NCBI RefSeq assembly: GCF_025567405.1
Contig: NZ_JAOQKJ010000007.1
Location: forward strand, 62,001-126,000
Origin: Suilimivivens aceti
Lineage (GTDB): Bacteria; Bacillota; Clostridia; Lachnospirales; Lachnospiraceae
DNA: 64,000 bases
Reading direction: 5' to 3'
Made by a program: the position numbers and the translations under genes. Within the stretch, counting starts at the first letter, position 1. Each line of letters starts with the position of its first letter. The notes under the pieces were generated by a model. That model was given only the letters and a program-made list of their open reading frames with translations, searched no databases and was not told the origin of the DNA. This document shows positions 8,459-16,611 of the stretch, one piece after another.

Positions 8459-9484
8459 CTAACGCTGTACGCGGCCAGAGCCATCTCCATTTGCCAGCTT
8501 TTCTACATCGGAAACACTGACACGGTTAAAGTCACCGATAATACTGTGCTTCAGGCAGGAGGCTGCAACAGCAAATTCCAGTGCAGCTGATAGTTCCTGA
8601 TAGTGATTCAGACCGTAAATAAGTCCGCCTGCAAAGCTGTCACCACCACCTACTCGGTCTACGATATCGGTAATGTGATATTTTTTTGATTCATAAAAAT
8701 GAGCTCTGTTGTTGATACAGGCTGCCCAATCATTATGATCTGCACTCTTGGATTCCCGTAATGTAATAGCAATAAGCTTCATATTGGGATAGGAAGCAAG
8801 CACCTTATCACCAAGGGCTTTGTATTTACTGCGATCAAGGCTGCCGGATTCTACATCTATGTCAACGGTGATTTCCAGAGATTTCTGTACATCTTCTTCA
8901 TTGGCAATGGCAATGTCCACGTAGCTTGCCAGTTCGCGCATGACCTCAGAAGCTTTCTTGCCATATTTCCATAAATTTTTACGAAAATTCAGATCACAGG
9001 AAACTGTAATGCCCTTTTCTTTGGCTGCTTTTACACTTGCAAGGCTTAACTCCATTGCGGTTTCAGATAACGCCGGGGTGATACCGGTAATATGATACCA
9101 GTCTATACCATCAAATATCTCATTCCAGTTAAAAAGCTCCGGTTGTGCAATAGCGATAGAGGAACCACTGCGGTCATAGGTGACCTTACTGGGAAGCTGA
9201 TTTGCACCGCTTTCCAGAAAATAGATTCCCATACGGCCTTCGCCGCGTTTTACTTTTGAAACATCAACACCGAACTGGCGAAGCTCTTTTATACATTCAT
9301 CGCCGATGACATTATTTGGTAAGACAGTGCAATACTGCACATCCATACCAAAGTTTGCGAGTGAAACAGCAACATTGGCTTCACCCCCACCAAAGGATGC
9401 CTCCATAATGGGAGACTGGAAAAAACGTTCCAGGCCAGGAGGCTTTAAACGCAGCAAAATCTCGCCAAAAGTTAATATTTTCAT
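8459..9484 (-). CDS. kdgK: 2-keto-3-deoxygluconate kinase (PfkB family)
   Basis: Phosphorylates 2-keto-3-deoxygluconate (KDG) to KDPG in the cytoplasm. PfkB signatures are present: N-terminal 'GEILLRLKPPG', 'ASFGGGEANVAVSLANFG' and the C-terminal 'DRVGGGDSFAGGLIYGL', whose GGGDSF variant of the usual GAGD is typical of KDG kinases. 341 residues, full length. GAGGAG lies 9 nt before ATG 9484. It follows the aldolase gene by 22 bp on the same strand, so the pair makes the last two steps KDG to KDPG to pyruvate plus glyceraldehyde 3-phosphate. Confidence 0.9.
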   Translation of the reverse strand: MKILTFGEILLRLKPPGLERFFQSPIMEASFGGGEANVAVSLANFGMDVQYCTVLPNNVIGDECIKELRQFGVDVSKVKRGEGRMGIYFLESGANQLPSKVTYDRSGSSIAIAQPELFNWNEIFDGIDWYHITGITPALSETAMELSLASVKAAKEKGITVSCDLNFRKNLWKYGKKASEVMRELASYVDIAIANEEDVQKSLEITVDIDVESGSLDRSKYKALGDKVLASYPNMKLIAITLRESKSADHNDWAACINNRAHFYESKKYHITDIVDRVGGGDSFAGGLIYGLNHYQELSAALEFAVAASCLKHSIIGDFNRVSVSDVEKLANGDGSGRVQR

Positions 9485-9506
9485 AGTGTAATACTCCTCG
9501 TTTTAT

Positions 9507-10463
9507 TTATTTTTGTAATAAATGAATGGCAAATCCGCCAATTTCCTGCTTCAGATAAAGAGCGACCAACCGGTCATCTTTGTATTTTGCAGTTGATGTA
9601 TCTGCATAAAAGCCAGCTTTTTCCAGCTCAGGAACTGCACAGAGAATATTGTTGGTTCTGATGGCAATATGTCCGTACGCTCCCAAATTAGGGGATTTCA
9701 AAATTTCAATATTGGGAGAGGCAAATACGGAGCTGCTGCCGTCTTTGAGGGGAAAATCAAAAGCTGTCTGGAAAAAATTACTTACCTCAGTGGAGGATTC
9801 AACATTTTCACAGTTGATTCCCAAATGTGCAAATTCAAAGCCGAGCGCATTTTGACGGGCTTCCCTGCAGAGAGCTGTAATCTTATCAAAATTGCCATCT
9901 GCAATGTCTTTGCGGGTACAAATCCAGCTGCCGCCTACTGCGTGGATAAAGGGTGCCGCAATGTAGTCACCAATGTTATGGCTGTTAATACCACCGGTAG
10001 GCAGAAACTTTATTCCTGGAAAAGGTGCAGAAAGCGACTTTAAGGCAGTAAGTCCTCCGTATACATTCGCTGGAAAGAACTTTACAACAGAAAGTCCTAA
10101 TTTTACAGCAGACATGATTTCTGATGGAGCGACACAGCCAGGGGTTACAGTAATACCTGTTTTGATGCAATATTTTATGATTTCTTCATCAAAGCCGGGA
10201 GAAACAATAAAGCCTGCACCGGCAGATACAGCAGCTTTGCACTGCTCGAGATTTATGACTGTGCCAGCTCCCACCAGCATATCCGGGCAGGCGGATGCAA
10301 CAGCAGCAATGCTGTCTTTTGCAGCAGCTGTTCGAAAAGTGATTTCCATAACGTCAATGCCACCGGCAAGAAGTGCTTTTGCGGTTGGCACTGCATCTTC
10401 TGCATTGTCCAGTACAACAACGGGAACAATGCAGGCACGTGAAAATCGTTCAAGTGGGTTCAT
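9507..10463 (-). CDS. eda: KDPG/KHG aldolase with fused C-terminal VOC domain
   Basis: Cleaves 2-keto-3-deoxy-6-phosphogluconate to pyruvate and glyceraldehyde 3-phosphate. Residues 1-200 are a class I aldolase barrel: catalytic Glu40 in 'MEITFRT', 'GAGTVIN', Schiff-base Lys128 in 'VVKFFPAN', and 'LPTGGIN'. Residues ~205-318 ('FAHLGINCENVESS', 'GHIAIRTNN', 'IGGFAIHLLQ') are an extra domain of the vicinal-oxygen-chelate (glyoxalase) fold, seen in some Firmicutes aldolases and of unknown role. AGGAGG precedes ATG 10463. Cotranscribed with kdgK. Confidence 0.92.
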   Translation of the reverse strand: MNPLERFSRACIVPVVVLDNAEDAVPTAKALLAGGIDVMEITFRTAAAKDSIAAVASACPDMLVGAGTVINLEQCKAAVSAGAGFIVSPGFDEEIIKYCIKTGITVTPGCVAPSEIMSAVKLGLSVVKFFPANVYGGLTALKSLSAPFPGIKFLPTGGINSHNIGDYIAAPFIHAVGGSWICTRKDIADGNFDKITALCREARQNALGFEFAHLGINCENVESSTEVSNFFQTAFDFPLKDGSSSVFASPNIEILKSPNLGAYGHIAIRTNNILCAVPELEKAGFYADTSTAKYKDDRLVALYLKQEIGGFAIHLLQK

Positions 10464-10590
10464 AAGATACCTCCTAAATATAGAATAAATAGCATAAGTG
10501 GGGGCACTTTTGTTATTATCCTTTTGAAAATAGAAGGATTTGTATAATGCATGAACAGCAAAATAAGCGGGGGCGTCTTGCTGCTTGCTC

Positions 10591-11640
10591 TTAGTGTTTC
10601 AGAATAGTTGAGCCTGCAATTTGTAAAGGACAGGTCAACCGGGTTTCTTTCTTTGTAACAGAAGGATCTGCAATGCATTCAAGCAGTTTTTGTGCAGCCA
10701 GATTCCCGATAAGACGTGGCTGGACTACAATGTTGGTAATGCGGGGCGTCATCAGAGACAGCAGTATGCTCTGCTCCTCCCAGCCCCAGTCATCAGGACC
10801 GCAGAGTCCGATTTCGTCTGGAATGTGTATTCCAAGAGAGCGGATCGCATTAAATACATGCAGTACGGTAATGGAGTTGACACAGAATATGGCGGGAAGT
10901 TCCTTTTTCCCACAAATATCCTTTAAATGGTGAAGCTGACTGATGACATTCTGGGTATCGTGAGTGTCAATGACGTAGGTTAATTCGTTTGGGTCGACCT
11001 CAGGATAATAAAGCTTCACTGCGTCCAAAAAGGAATTGCGCCTTTCGGACCGGACAGAACTTGCAAAATAATTTTCTGTAAAAAAGACAGGAAGTGTATA
11101 GCCTTGTTCCTTCAGGTGCTTTACAAGTTCGAAAATAGGATCCCGGTGATTGGAGCCCACAAATTGGAAATTATAGTCATCTATGGTACGGTCACAAAGA
11201 ACGATGGGAAGTCCGTTGCAGGCCTGCTGTATAAGCAAAGGGTTCTGGCTGGAACAGGTGTTTACGATCAGACCGTCTACATGCCGGCTCATCAGGGATC
11301 TGATATAGGACTCTTCTTCTTTGATACTATTGTTACAGCTGACAAATAATGGCATATAATCACTGCTCAGGAGTGTTTCACTGATGCCCTGGATCAGAGT
11401 AGCATAGAAAGGTGTTGATATATCCGATACAATAACTCCAATATGATGCGATAAATTTGTCTTTAAAGACTGCGCCATAACATTTGGATGATAATTGGTC
11501 ATTTTAATAACTGCTTCGATCCGTTCCCGGGTATCCTTTTGGATCAAGTCCTGTTTCCCATTGATATAACGGGAAACAGTGGTGATAGAAACTCCGGCCG
11601 CTTTGGCGATATCTGAAATGGTAACCTTTTCATAGTTCAT
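10591..11640 (-). CDS. LacI-family transcriptional regulator
   Basis: 349-residue LacI/GalR regulator: N-terminal helix-turn-helix 'TISDIAKAAGVSITTVSRYINGK' with the LacI hinge region, then a periplasmic-binding-protein-like effector domain ('IGVIVSDISTPFYATLIQGI', 'VDGLIVNTCSSQNP', 'IGLCGPDDWGWEE'). It lies upstream of eda-kdgK on the minus strand (127-bp gap) and divergent from the CUT1 sugar operon. It most likely controls both through the TGAAAACGATTTCA-like sites at 11828 and 11969. Its own promoter is at 11745-11774. No good ribosome site is visible before ATG 11640. Confidence 0.92.
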   Translation of the reverse strand: MNYEKVTISDIAKAAGVSITTVSRYINGKQDLIQKDTRERIEAVIKMTNYHPNVMAQSLKTNLSHHIGVIVSDISTPFYATLIQGISETLLSSDYMPLFVSCNNSIKEEESYIRSLMSRHVDGLIVNTCSSQNPLLIQQACNGLPIVLCDRTIDDYNFQFVGSNHRDPIFELVKHLKEQGYTLPVFFTENYFASSVRSERRNSFLDAVKLYYPEVDPNELTYVIDTHDTQNVISQLHHLKDICGKKELPAIFCVNSITVLHVFNAIRSLGIHIPDEIGLCGPDDWGWEEQSILLSLMTPRITNIVVQPRLIGNLAAQKLLECIADPSVTKKETRLTCPLQIAGSTILKH

Positions 11641-11744
11641 ATGATGTGTTTGGGCCGGTTTGGATACATAACAAGTAATGCAATAGTAAAAATTACTTTA
11701 ATCTGTACCTGAAACAGCCACGCTCCTAACGTTGTTTTGAAAAT

Positions 11745-11774
11745 ATTATAGAATTTTACTTTTTAAATTGTCAA
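11745..11774 (-). promoter_or_regulatory. Promoter of the LacI-family gene
   Basis: On the minus strand TTGACA (11774-11769), 18-bp spacer, TATAAT (11750-11745). About 100 nt of leader precede ATG 11640. Confidence 0.85.
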
Positions 11775-11827
11775 GCAAATATGAAAAACATTTATTGCTT
11801 TCTGAAGTTTTGTATGTAGTGCATAAA

Positions 11828-11841
11828 TGAAAACGATTTCA
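11828..11841. promoter_or_regulatory. LacI-family operator O1
   Basis: TGAAAACGATTTCA, a CG-centred near palindrome, 53 bp upstream of the lacI -35 box. One base from the inverse of the site at 11969-11982. Confidence 0.65.
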
Positions 11842-11968
11842 AATTGTGCAATGTCATGAAAATGGGGAAAATATGTGAAATATATCTTGTATTAGCCAAG
11901 ATTATGTGATAGATTTGTGGAAAATGATAGGTCAAAACAAGAAAAGAGACAGAAACAAGTAAAATTAA

Positions 11969-11982
11969 TGAAATCATTTTCA
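11969..11982. promoter_or_regulatory. LacI-family operator O2
   Basis: TGAAATCATTTTCA, the reverse complement of O1 with one change. It ends 10 bp before the -35 box of the CUT1 operon promoter, and is 141 bp from O1, a spacing that could allow looping. Confidence 0.6.
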
Positions 11983-11992
11983 TAATCGAATA

Positions 11993-12021
11993 TGGACACA
12001 TGATGATGAATGTGTGATAAT
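11993..12021 (+). promoter_or_regulatory. Promoter of the CUT1 sugar operon
   Basis: TGGACA (11993-11998), 17-bp spacer, GATAAT (12016-12021) preceded by TG in the extended -10 position. The predicted start near 12028 leaves about 250 nt of leader before ATG 12278; no gene is seen in that leader. Confidence 0.65.
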
Positions 12022-12277
12022 GGTGTTTCCGGGAGTTATCCCGTACACATATATAAGCTAAGGTGGGGGCACTGAAATATTCTTAAGAAGCAGGGAGGAC
12101 AATAAAGAAAGAGAAAATTGAAATAATTGCTTAAAATGAAAAGTTCAGATGAATCTGACATTAGCGATTTGCAGCATACAGGAAGAGAAGGAAGATGCTC
12201 TTATATGTGTGAGCGCTACGCACGTAAGCCTGATATGCACACAAAAACGGTGGCGCAGAAAAGAGGTAAAGAAGATT

Positions 12278-13651
12278 ATGAAGAAAAAGTTATTAGCATT
12301 AATTATGACAGCATGTATGGTCACAACAATGTTTACTGCATGCGGAAAGGCTGATTCGTCAGCTGCTTCTGAAACGGAAGGACAAAATACAGCAGAGAGC
12401 AATACTGATGAAGGCAATACTGAAAGCGGTGAAAAAGAAACAATTGAATTCTGGGATATGATCTGGGGTTCTGATGCAGATGCTTATGAAGCTACGGTGA
12501 GAGAGATCTGCGAGCAGGTTGGAGAGGAAATCGGTGCGAATGTCGAGGTCAGATTTTTGCCGTGGGACAATTTTACACAGGTTTATCTGACTGCTGTAGC
12601 ATCCGGAACAGCACCGGATGTAGGTACAACAGGAACAACCCTGCCAAGTCAGGTACATATGATGGGTGGAACGATGAATCTGAATTCTATTCTTGAAGAC
12701 TGGAAGGCAGAGAATAATCCTATTCTGGAGGCTATCCCTCAGGCGGCGTTTGACGTTCAAACCTTTGATGGTGAACTTGTAGCAATGCCGTTTGATATTC
12801 AGCCGGAATGCATTACCTATAATGAGGCTATTTTCAAGGAATGTGGTATTACTGAGGAACCGACAACCTTTGATGAGTTTTTGGATGTATGTAGAACCAT
12901 TAAGGAAAAACGTCCTGACATCATTCCCTTTGTTGCAGCAGCAGGTGATCATGAGGTACATACACTTTTCACGTATTTCTGTATGCTGAATGGTACAAAT
13001 GTTGTTACTGAAGATCTGAAACCTAATGTATCCTCTCCGGAGGTTTTACATGTGTGTGAATTACTTAAAACCATGTATGATGAAGGACTGATTGCTGAAA
13101 GTGCAGCTTCTATGACATCAGGCGAGCGTGACAGTACTTATGTTAGTGGAAACGCAGCAATGATCTTCCGCCATAACCTGGATTCCTCAGTTGCTACTAT
13201 TAACAAAGAAGTATGGGATAACAGCCGGGTTATGGGGCTGCTTAAGGGACCTGATACAGATACCCCTGTTAGTATGACTTATTTTGAGCCCATACTTGCG
13301 TTTAATAATGATCATCCGGAACTGACAAAGGCATTCATTAAATCCTATATGGAGCATTATAAGCAGATTTATGTTACGGGTTCAAGAGGAACACTGCCGA
13401 CAAGAAGTGACTGGTATAGTGATGAAGTTTTTAATACTCCGATCTACAATGATCTGACAGAAAAGTGTTTACCTTCTATGCAGTTCCCTACATGGCCTGT
13501 TAAAGGGTATTACAGTGCATATAATCAGGTAGAGGGTGAGCTCCTGCTTCAGAGCATTACACAGGAAATCCTGATGGGAAATGATGATCTTGAAGGACTG
13601 GCCAAGCAGACGGACGAAAAGATTCAAAAGGCATTAGACGAAGCGAAGTAG
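12278..13651 (+). CDS. Sugar-binding lipoprotein of CUT1 ABC transporter
   Basis: Extracellular solute-binding protein family 1. Start ATG 12278 gives a lipoprotein signal peptide ('KKKLLALIMTACMVTTMFTAC', lipobox F-T-A-C) and follows an AGAGG ribosome site; the frame is open further upstream but codes nothing signal-like. The body has family features ('VRFLPWDNFTQVYLTAVASGTAPDVGT', 'ELVAMPFDIQPECITYNEAIFKECG'). It delivers a saccharide to the permeases at 13772 and 14671. Genes downstream point to a sugar or sugar derivative that ends as a 2-keto-3-deoxy acid. Confidence 0.92.
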   Translation: MKKKLLALIMTACMVTTMFTACGKADSSAASETEGQNTAESNTDEGNTESGEKETIEFWDMIWGSDADAYEATVREICEQVGEEIGANVEVRFLPWDNFTQVYLTAVASGTAPDVGTTGTTLPSQVHMMGGTMNLNSILEDWKAENNPILEAIPQAAFDVQTFDGELVAMPFDIQPECITYNEAIFKECGITEEPTTFDEFLDVCRTIKEKRPDIIPFVAAAGDHEVHTLFTYFCMLNGTNVVTEDLKPNVSSPEVLHVCELLKTMYDEGLIAESAASMTSGERDSTYVSGNAAMIFRHNLDSSVATINKEVWDNSRVMGLLKGPDTDTPVSMTYFEPILAFNNDHPELTKAFIKSYMEHYKQIYVTGSRGTLPTRSDWYSDEVFNTPIYNDLTEKCLPSMQFPTWPVKGYYSAYNQVEGELLLQSITQEILMGNDDLEGLAKQTDEKIQKALDEAK

Positions 13652-13666
13652 TTTTGTGACTCTGTA

Positions 13667-13698
13667 TATAAAGGCAGATCAATATGTCTGCCTTTATA
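13667..13698 (+). terminator. Stem-loop between binding protein and permease genes
   Basis: Perfect 12-bp inverted repeat TATAAAGGCAGA/TCTGCCTTTATA, 8-nt loop, with only a weak T stretch. Probably a partial terminator or mRNA stabiliser that keeps binding-protein levels above permease levels. Confidence 0.6.
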
Positions 13699-13771
13699 TA
13701 CTATGAATATTTAGAAAATATTATATTTGATTTATCAGATAACATAATTGTTAAGGAGGTAAAATGAACAT

Positions 13772-14659
13772 ATGAAAGGGAATCGATTATTCAGTAGAAG
13801 GTTTGGATACATGTTAATTTTCCCTTCTGCAATCGTTTTTTTAATAGTAAGTATTTATCCGCTGTTAACGGGAATAATGCTTTCTTTTCAGAATAGCAGC
13901 TTATACAAGGGCAATGAAAAGAAGTTTGTTGGATTGAAAAATATTATAACTATATTAACATCAGATGCAGAATTTCGCAGTGATTTGCTGTTTACGGTAA
14001 TATATACAATTGGCATAGTGGTGATTGCTTATATAACAGGATTGGTATTTTCTTTATTATTAAATGCAGACATGCCATGCCGTACTTTGTTCCGGGTTTT
14101 GATTTTAATTCCGTGGGTTATATCACCTGCAGTATCAAGTATGAGCTGGAGCTGGCTCTTAAGTGATCAATATGGTTTTTTTAATAATTTTTTAAAAAGT
14201 ATTGGTGTGATTGACAAATCGATATTATTTTTGGCTGATAAAACACTTGCAAAGATAATGGTAATCATAATAGGTGCATGGAGAAATTTTCCTTTTATTA
14301 CAGTATCTTTGTTAGCAGGTTTACAGGGAATATCCAAGGACTATTATGAAGCTGCTGATATTGATGGAGCCAACAAATTTCAACGGTTTCGGTATGTAAC
14401 ATTTCCACATCTTAAAAATGTTTCCATCATAACAATTACGCTGGTTTCAATTTGGACATTCAATAATTTTGACAATATATATATGCTGACCAAGGGTGGT
14501 CCTGCACAATCTACAGAGGTACTGTCAATACTTGCTTACAATAATGCCTTTTTCAGAGGAAATATCAGTTATGCATCTGCTATGGCAACTGTAATGCTGG
14601 TAATCATGCTGATTGCAAGTGGTGTTTATTTCAAAGTAAGTAAGTATGGAAAGGAGTGA
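13772..14659 (+). CDS. CUT1 sugar ABC transporter permease (MalF/UgpA-like)
   Basis: 295-residue inner-membrane permease with about six hydrophobic segments and the EAA loop 'EAADIDGANKFQRFRYVTFPHLK' that docks the ATPase. AAGGAGG precedes the start. Pairs with the next gene. No ATPase gene is present in this operon, so a shared MsmX/UgpC-type ATPase is expected; one is encoded at 52836. Confidence 0.94.
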   Translation: MKGNRLFSRRFGYMLIFPSAIVFLIVSIYPLLTGIMLSFQNSSLYKGNEKKFVGLKNIITILTSDAEFRSDLLFTVIYTIGIVVIAYITGLVFSLLLNADMPCRTLFRVLILIPWVISPAVSSMSWSWLLSDQYGFFNNFLKSIGVIDKSILFLADKTLAKIMVIIIGAWRNFPFITVSLLAGLQGISKDYYEAADIDGANKFQRFRYVTFPHLKNVSIITITLVSIWTFNNFDNIYMLTKGGPAQSTEVLSILAYNNAFFRGNISYASAMATVMLVIMLIASGVYFKVSKYGKE

Positions 14660-14670
14660 GATAGATAACT

Positions 14671-15504
14671 ATGATAAAATACAGGAAAAAGATAAAACGG
14701 GGTTTACTCTTTTTGGTAATGGTATTTCTTTCATTTGTAGTTAATATTCCCAATATAAGCATGATAGGAACAGCGTTAAAACCTTTTGGTGGTTATATGA
14801 GTGATAAATCTCTTTTTCCGTCCAACCCGGATTTTTCCATGCTCCGCAAAGTGCTATTTGAAACTACATTTGGAAGGTATCTTGCGAACAGTGTGTTTAT
14901 AGCGCTGGTGGTAGTTGTGTTCTGCGTAGTATTTGCTTCATGCGCAGGATATGCATTATCACGTTGTCGGGGGAAGGTATTTACAGGATATACTGTATTT
15001 TTGCTGATGCTGCAAATGTTTCCACTGGTATTAGTACTTATACCATTGTTCTGGATTTTTAAAACACTGGGACTTGTAGACAATCAGTTATCTGTAATCA
15101 TATGCTATATTTCTATTAATCTGCCGTTTGCAACGTGGATGCTGAAGGGATTCTTTGATGACATAAGCATTGATATTGAAGAAGCAGCATTTATTGATGG
15201 ACTGGGACCGGCACAGTCATTTTTGAAAATAGTTTTGCCACTTTCGCTTCCTGGAATTGCTACGGTTGCTATCTTTACGTTTAACAACTGTTGGAATGAA
15301 TATATGTTAGCGAGTGTATTTTTACGTTCTAATGAATTACAGACAATGACAATAGGGCTTCAGATGTTCCAGGTACAAAATAACGCAGACTGGTCAACGA
15401 TGATGGCAGCATCTACAATTGCATTAATCCCTTCATTGATATTCCTGCTGTTTATGCAGAAATATATGGTACAGGGTCTGACAGCGGGTGCTGTAAAAGG
15501 ATAA
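14671..15504 (+). CDS. CUT1 sugar ABC transporter permease (MalG/UgpE-like)
   Basis: 277-residue second permease half with six hydrophobic segments and EAA loop 'EEAAFIDGLGPAQSFLKIVLPLSLPGIA', ending 'YMVQGLTAGAVKG', the usual MalG-type tail. Eleven bases after the first permease gene. Confidence 0.94.
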   Translation: MIKYRKKIKRGLLFLVMVFLSFVVNIPNISMIGTALKPFGGYMSDKSLFPSNPDFSMLRKVLFETTFGRYLANSVFIALVVVVFCVVFASCAGYALSRCRGKVFTGYTVFLLMLQMFPLVLVLIPLFWIFKTLGLVDNQLSVIICYISINLPFATWMLKGFFDDISIDIEEAAFIDGLGPAQSFLKIVLPLSLPGIATVAIFTFNNCWNEYMLASVFLRSNELQTMTIGLQMFQVQNNADWSTMMAASTIALIPSLIFLLFMQKYMVQGLTAGAVKG

Positions 15505-15557
15505 GAGAAATATAGTGATCTTGGTGATTTGCAAAAATCTGAAAGGAGGAAGATTCA

Positions 15558-16607
15558 TTGTTAACAGCATTTGTAGGAACCAATTCTTTGCGAGGGTCTC
15601 AGGGAATTTACACCCTTGCTATAGACGAGCATACAGCAGACATGAAAATAGTTCGTACCATTCCAGCAGAAAATTCGTCTTATTTGTGCATAGATAAAGA
15701 TGAAAAGCATCTTTATGCAACTATTGAAAGTAATAGCTTTCATGGTATTGATGGCGGAGGTGTTTCTGCGTACCAGATAGATGAGGATGGAAATCTCACT
15801 TTTATAAATGAACAGCCAACTTATGGAAAGCTTCCCTGCTACGTTGATGTAGAGAGCGATTACTTGTATGTATCAAATTATGGAGAAGGAACACTTGTAT
15901 GTTATCCATTGGAACAGGATGGCAGCATCGGCGGCTGTGAAAGAAAGATATCACATCTTCCAAGTGCACAAAAAGTACCCCATGTACATTGCAGTGAGAT
16001 CACACCGGATGGTGAATACATTTGTGTGTTGGACTGTGGGATAGATGCGGTGGCTTTTTATAATGCAAAAGGAGAGCATCGATATGACCTGGAATATGCC
16101 TTTGGAACAAAAGATGGTTCCGGTCCACGACATGTCTGTTTCAGTGATGATGGTAATCTTGCATATATTATTTGTGAGACAAATTCTGATATCAATGTTT
16201 ACAAATATAAAAAGACGGCGCCTGGAAAGATGATCTTAATTCAGCAGATAAACACCCTTCCAGATGATTATCTGGGTTGGAGCGTAACGTCTGCGCTTCG
16301 TTATAGCAGGGATCGTTCTATGATGTTCGCTTCAAACAGGGGTGATAACTCTATTACATGTTTTAGAGTTGATCCACAAACAGGAATGCTTATAAAAACA
16401 TCTGTTGTTAAGATGCCGGGGAGCTTTCCGAGAGATTTTAATCTGACACCAGATGGAAAATTTTTAATTGTGGGCATACAGCATGATGATAAGATTCTTG
16501 CATATGAAATTGATTATCAAAATGGTACGCTTCACTATACGGGAAAGCAATGTGATGTGCCATCTCCATGTTGTATTATATTTCATAATGATTACCAAAG
16601 GAAGTAG
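15558..16607 (+). CDS. Lactonase family beta-propeller (6-phosphogluconolactonase-like), copy 1
   Basis: 349-residue cytosolic seven-bladed propeller of the YbhE/COG2706 lactonase family, which opens sugar lactones to aldonic acids. Family motifs: 'FVGTNSLRGSQGIYTL', 'VPHVHCSEITPDGEYICVLDCGID', 'GSGPRHVCFSDDG', 'FASNRGDNSITCF' and 'FPRDFNLTPDGKFLIV'. Start is TTG 15558 behind AAAGGAGGA. It is followed after 4 bp by an Asp-box propeller gene, the first of three such pairs in the locus. The phosphorylation state of its substrate is not known; the neighbouring dehydrogenases suggest an unphosphorylated lactone. Confidence 0.85.
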   Translation: MLTAFVGTNSLRGSQGIYTLAIDEHTADMKIVRTIPAENSSYLCIDKDEKHLYATIESNSFHGIDGGGVSAYQIDEDGNLTFINEQPTYGKLPCYVDVESDYLYVSNYGEGTLVCYPLEQDGSIGGCERKISHLPSAQKVPHVHCSEITPDGEYICVLDCGIDAVAFYNAKGEHRYDLEYAFGTKDGSGPRHVCFSDDGNLAYIICETNSDINVYKYKKTAPGKMILIQQINTLPDDYLGWSVTSALRYSRDRSMMFASNRGDNSITCFRVDPQTGMLIKTSVVKMPGSFPRDFNLTPDGKFLIVGIQHDDKILAYEIDYQNGTLHYTGKQCDVPSPCCIIFHNDYQRK

Positions 16608-16611
16608 CAAT

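Noticed and set aside
9973..10488. 171-codon frame on the plus strand
   Set aside because: Opposite the aldolase gene, low-complexity Ser/Ala/Pro translation typical of antisense frames.
10498..12075. GTGGGGGCACT present near 10498 and again near 12063
   Set aside because: The two copies have opposite orientation to the genes they precede and an 11-bp match over this distance can arise by chance.
12127..12354. Possible leader peptide before the CUT1 binding protein
   Set aside because: It overlaps the signal-peptide codons of the binding protein in another frame and lacks a good ribosome site.
12359..12961. 200-codon frame on the minus strand
   Set aside because: Antisense to the CUT1 binding-protein gene, no ribosome site.
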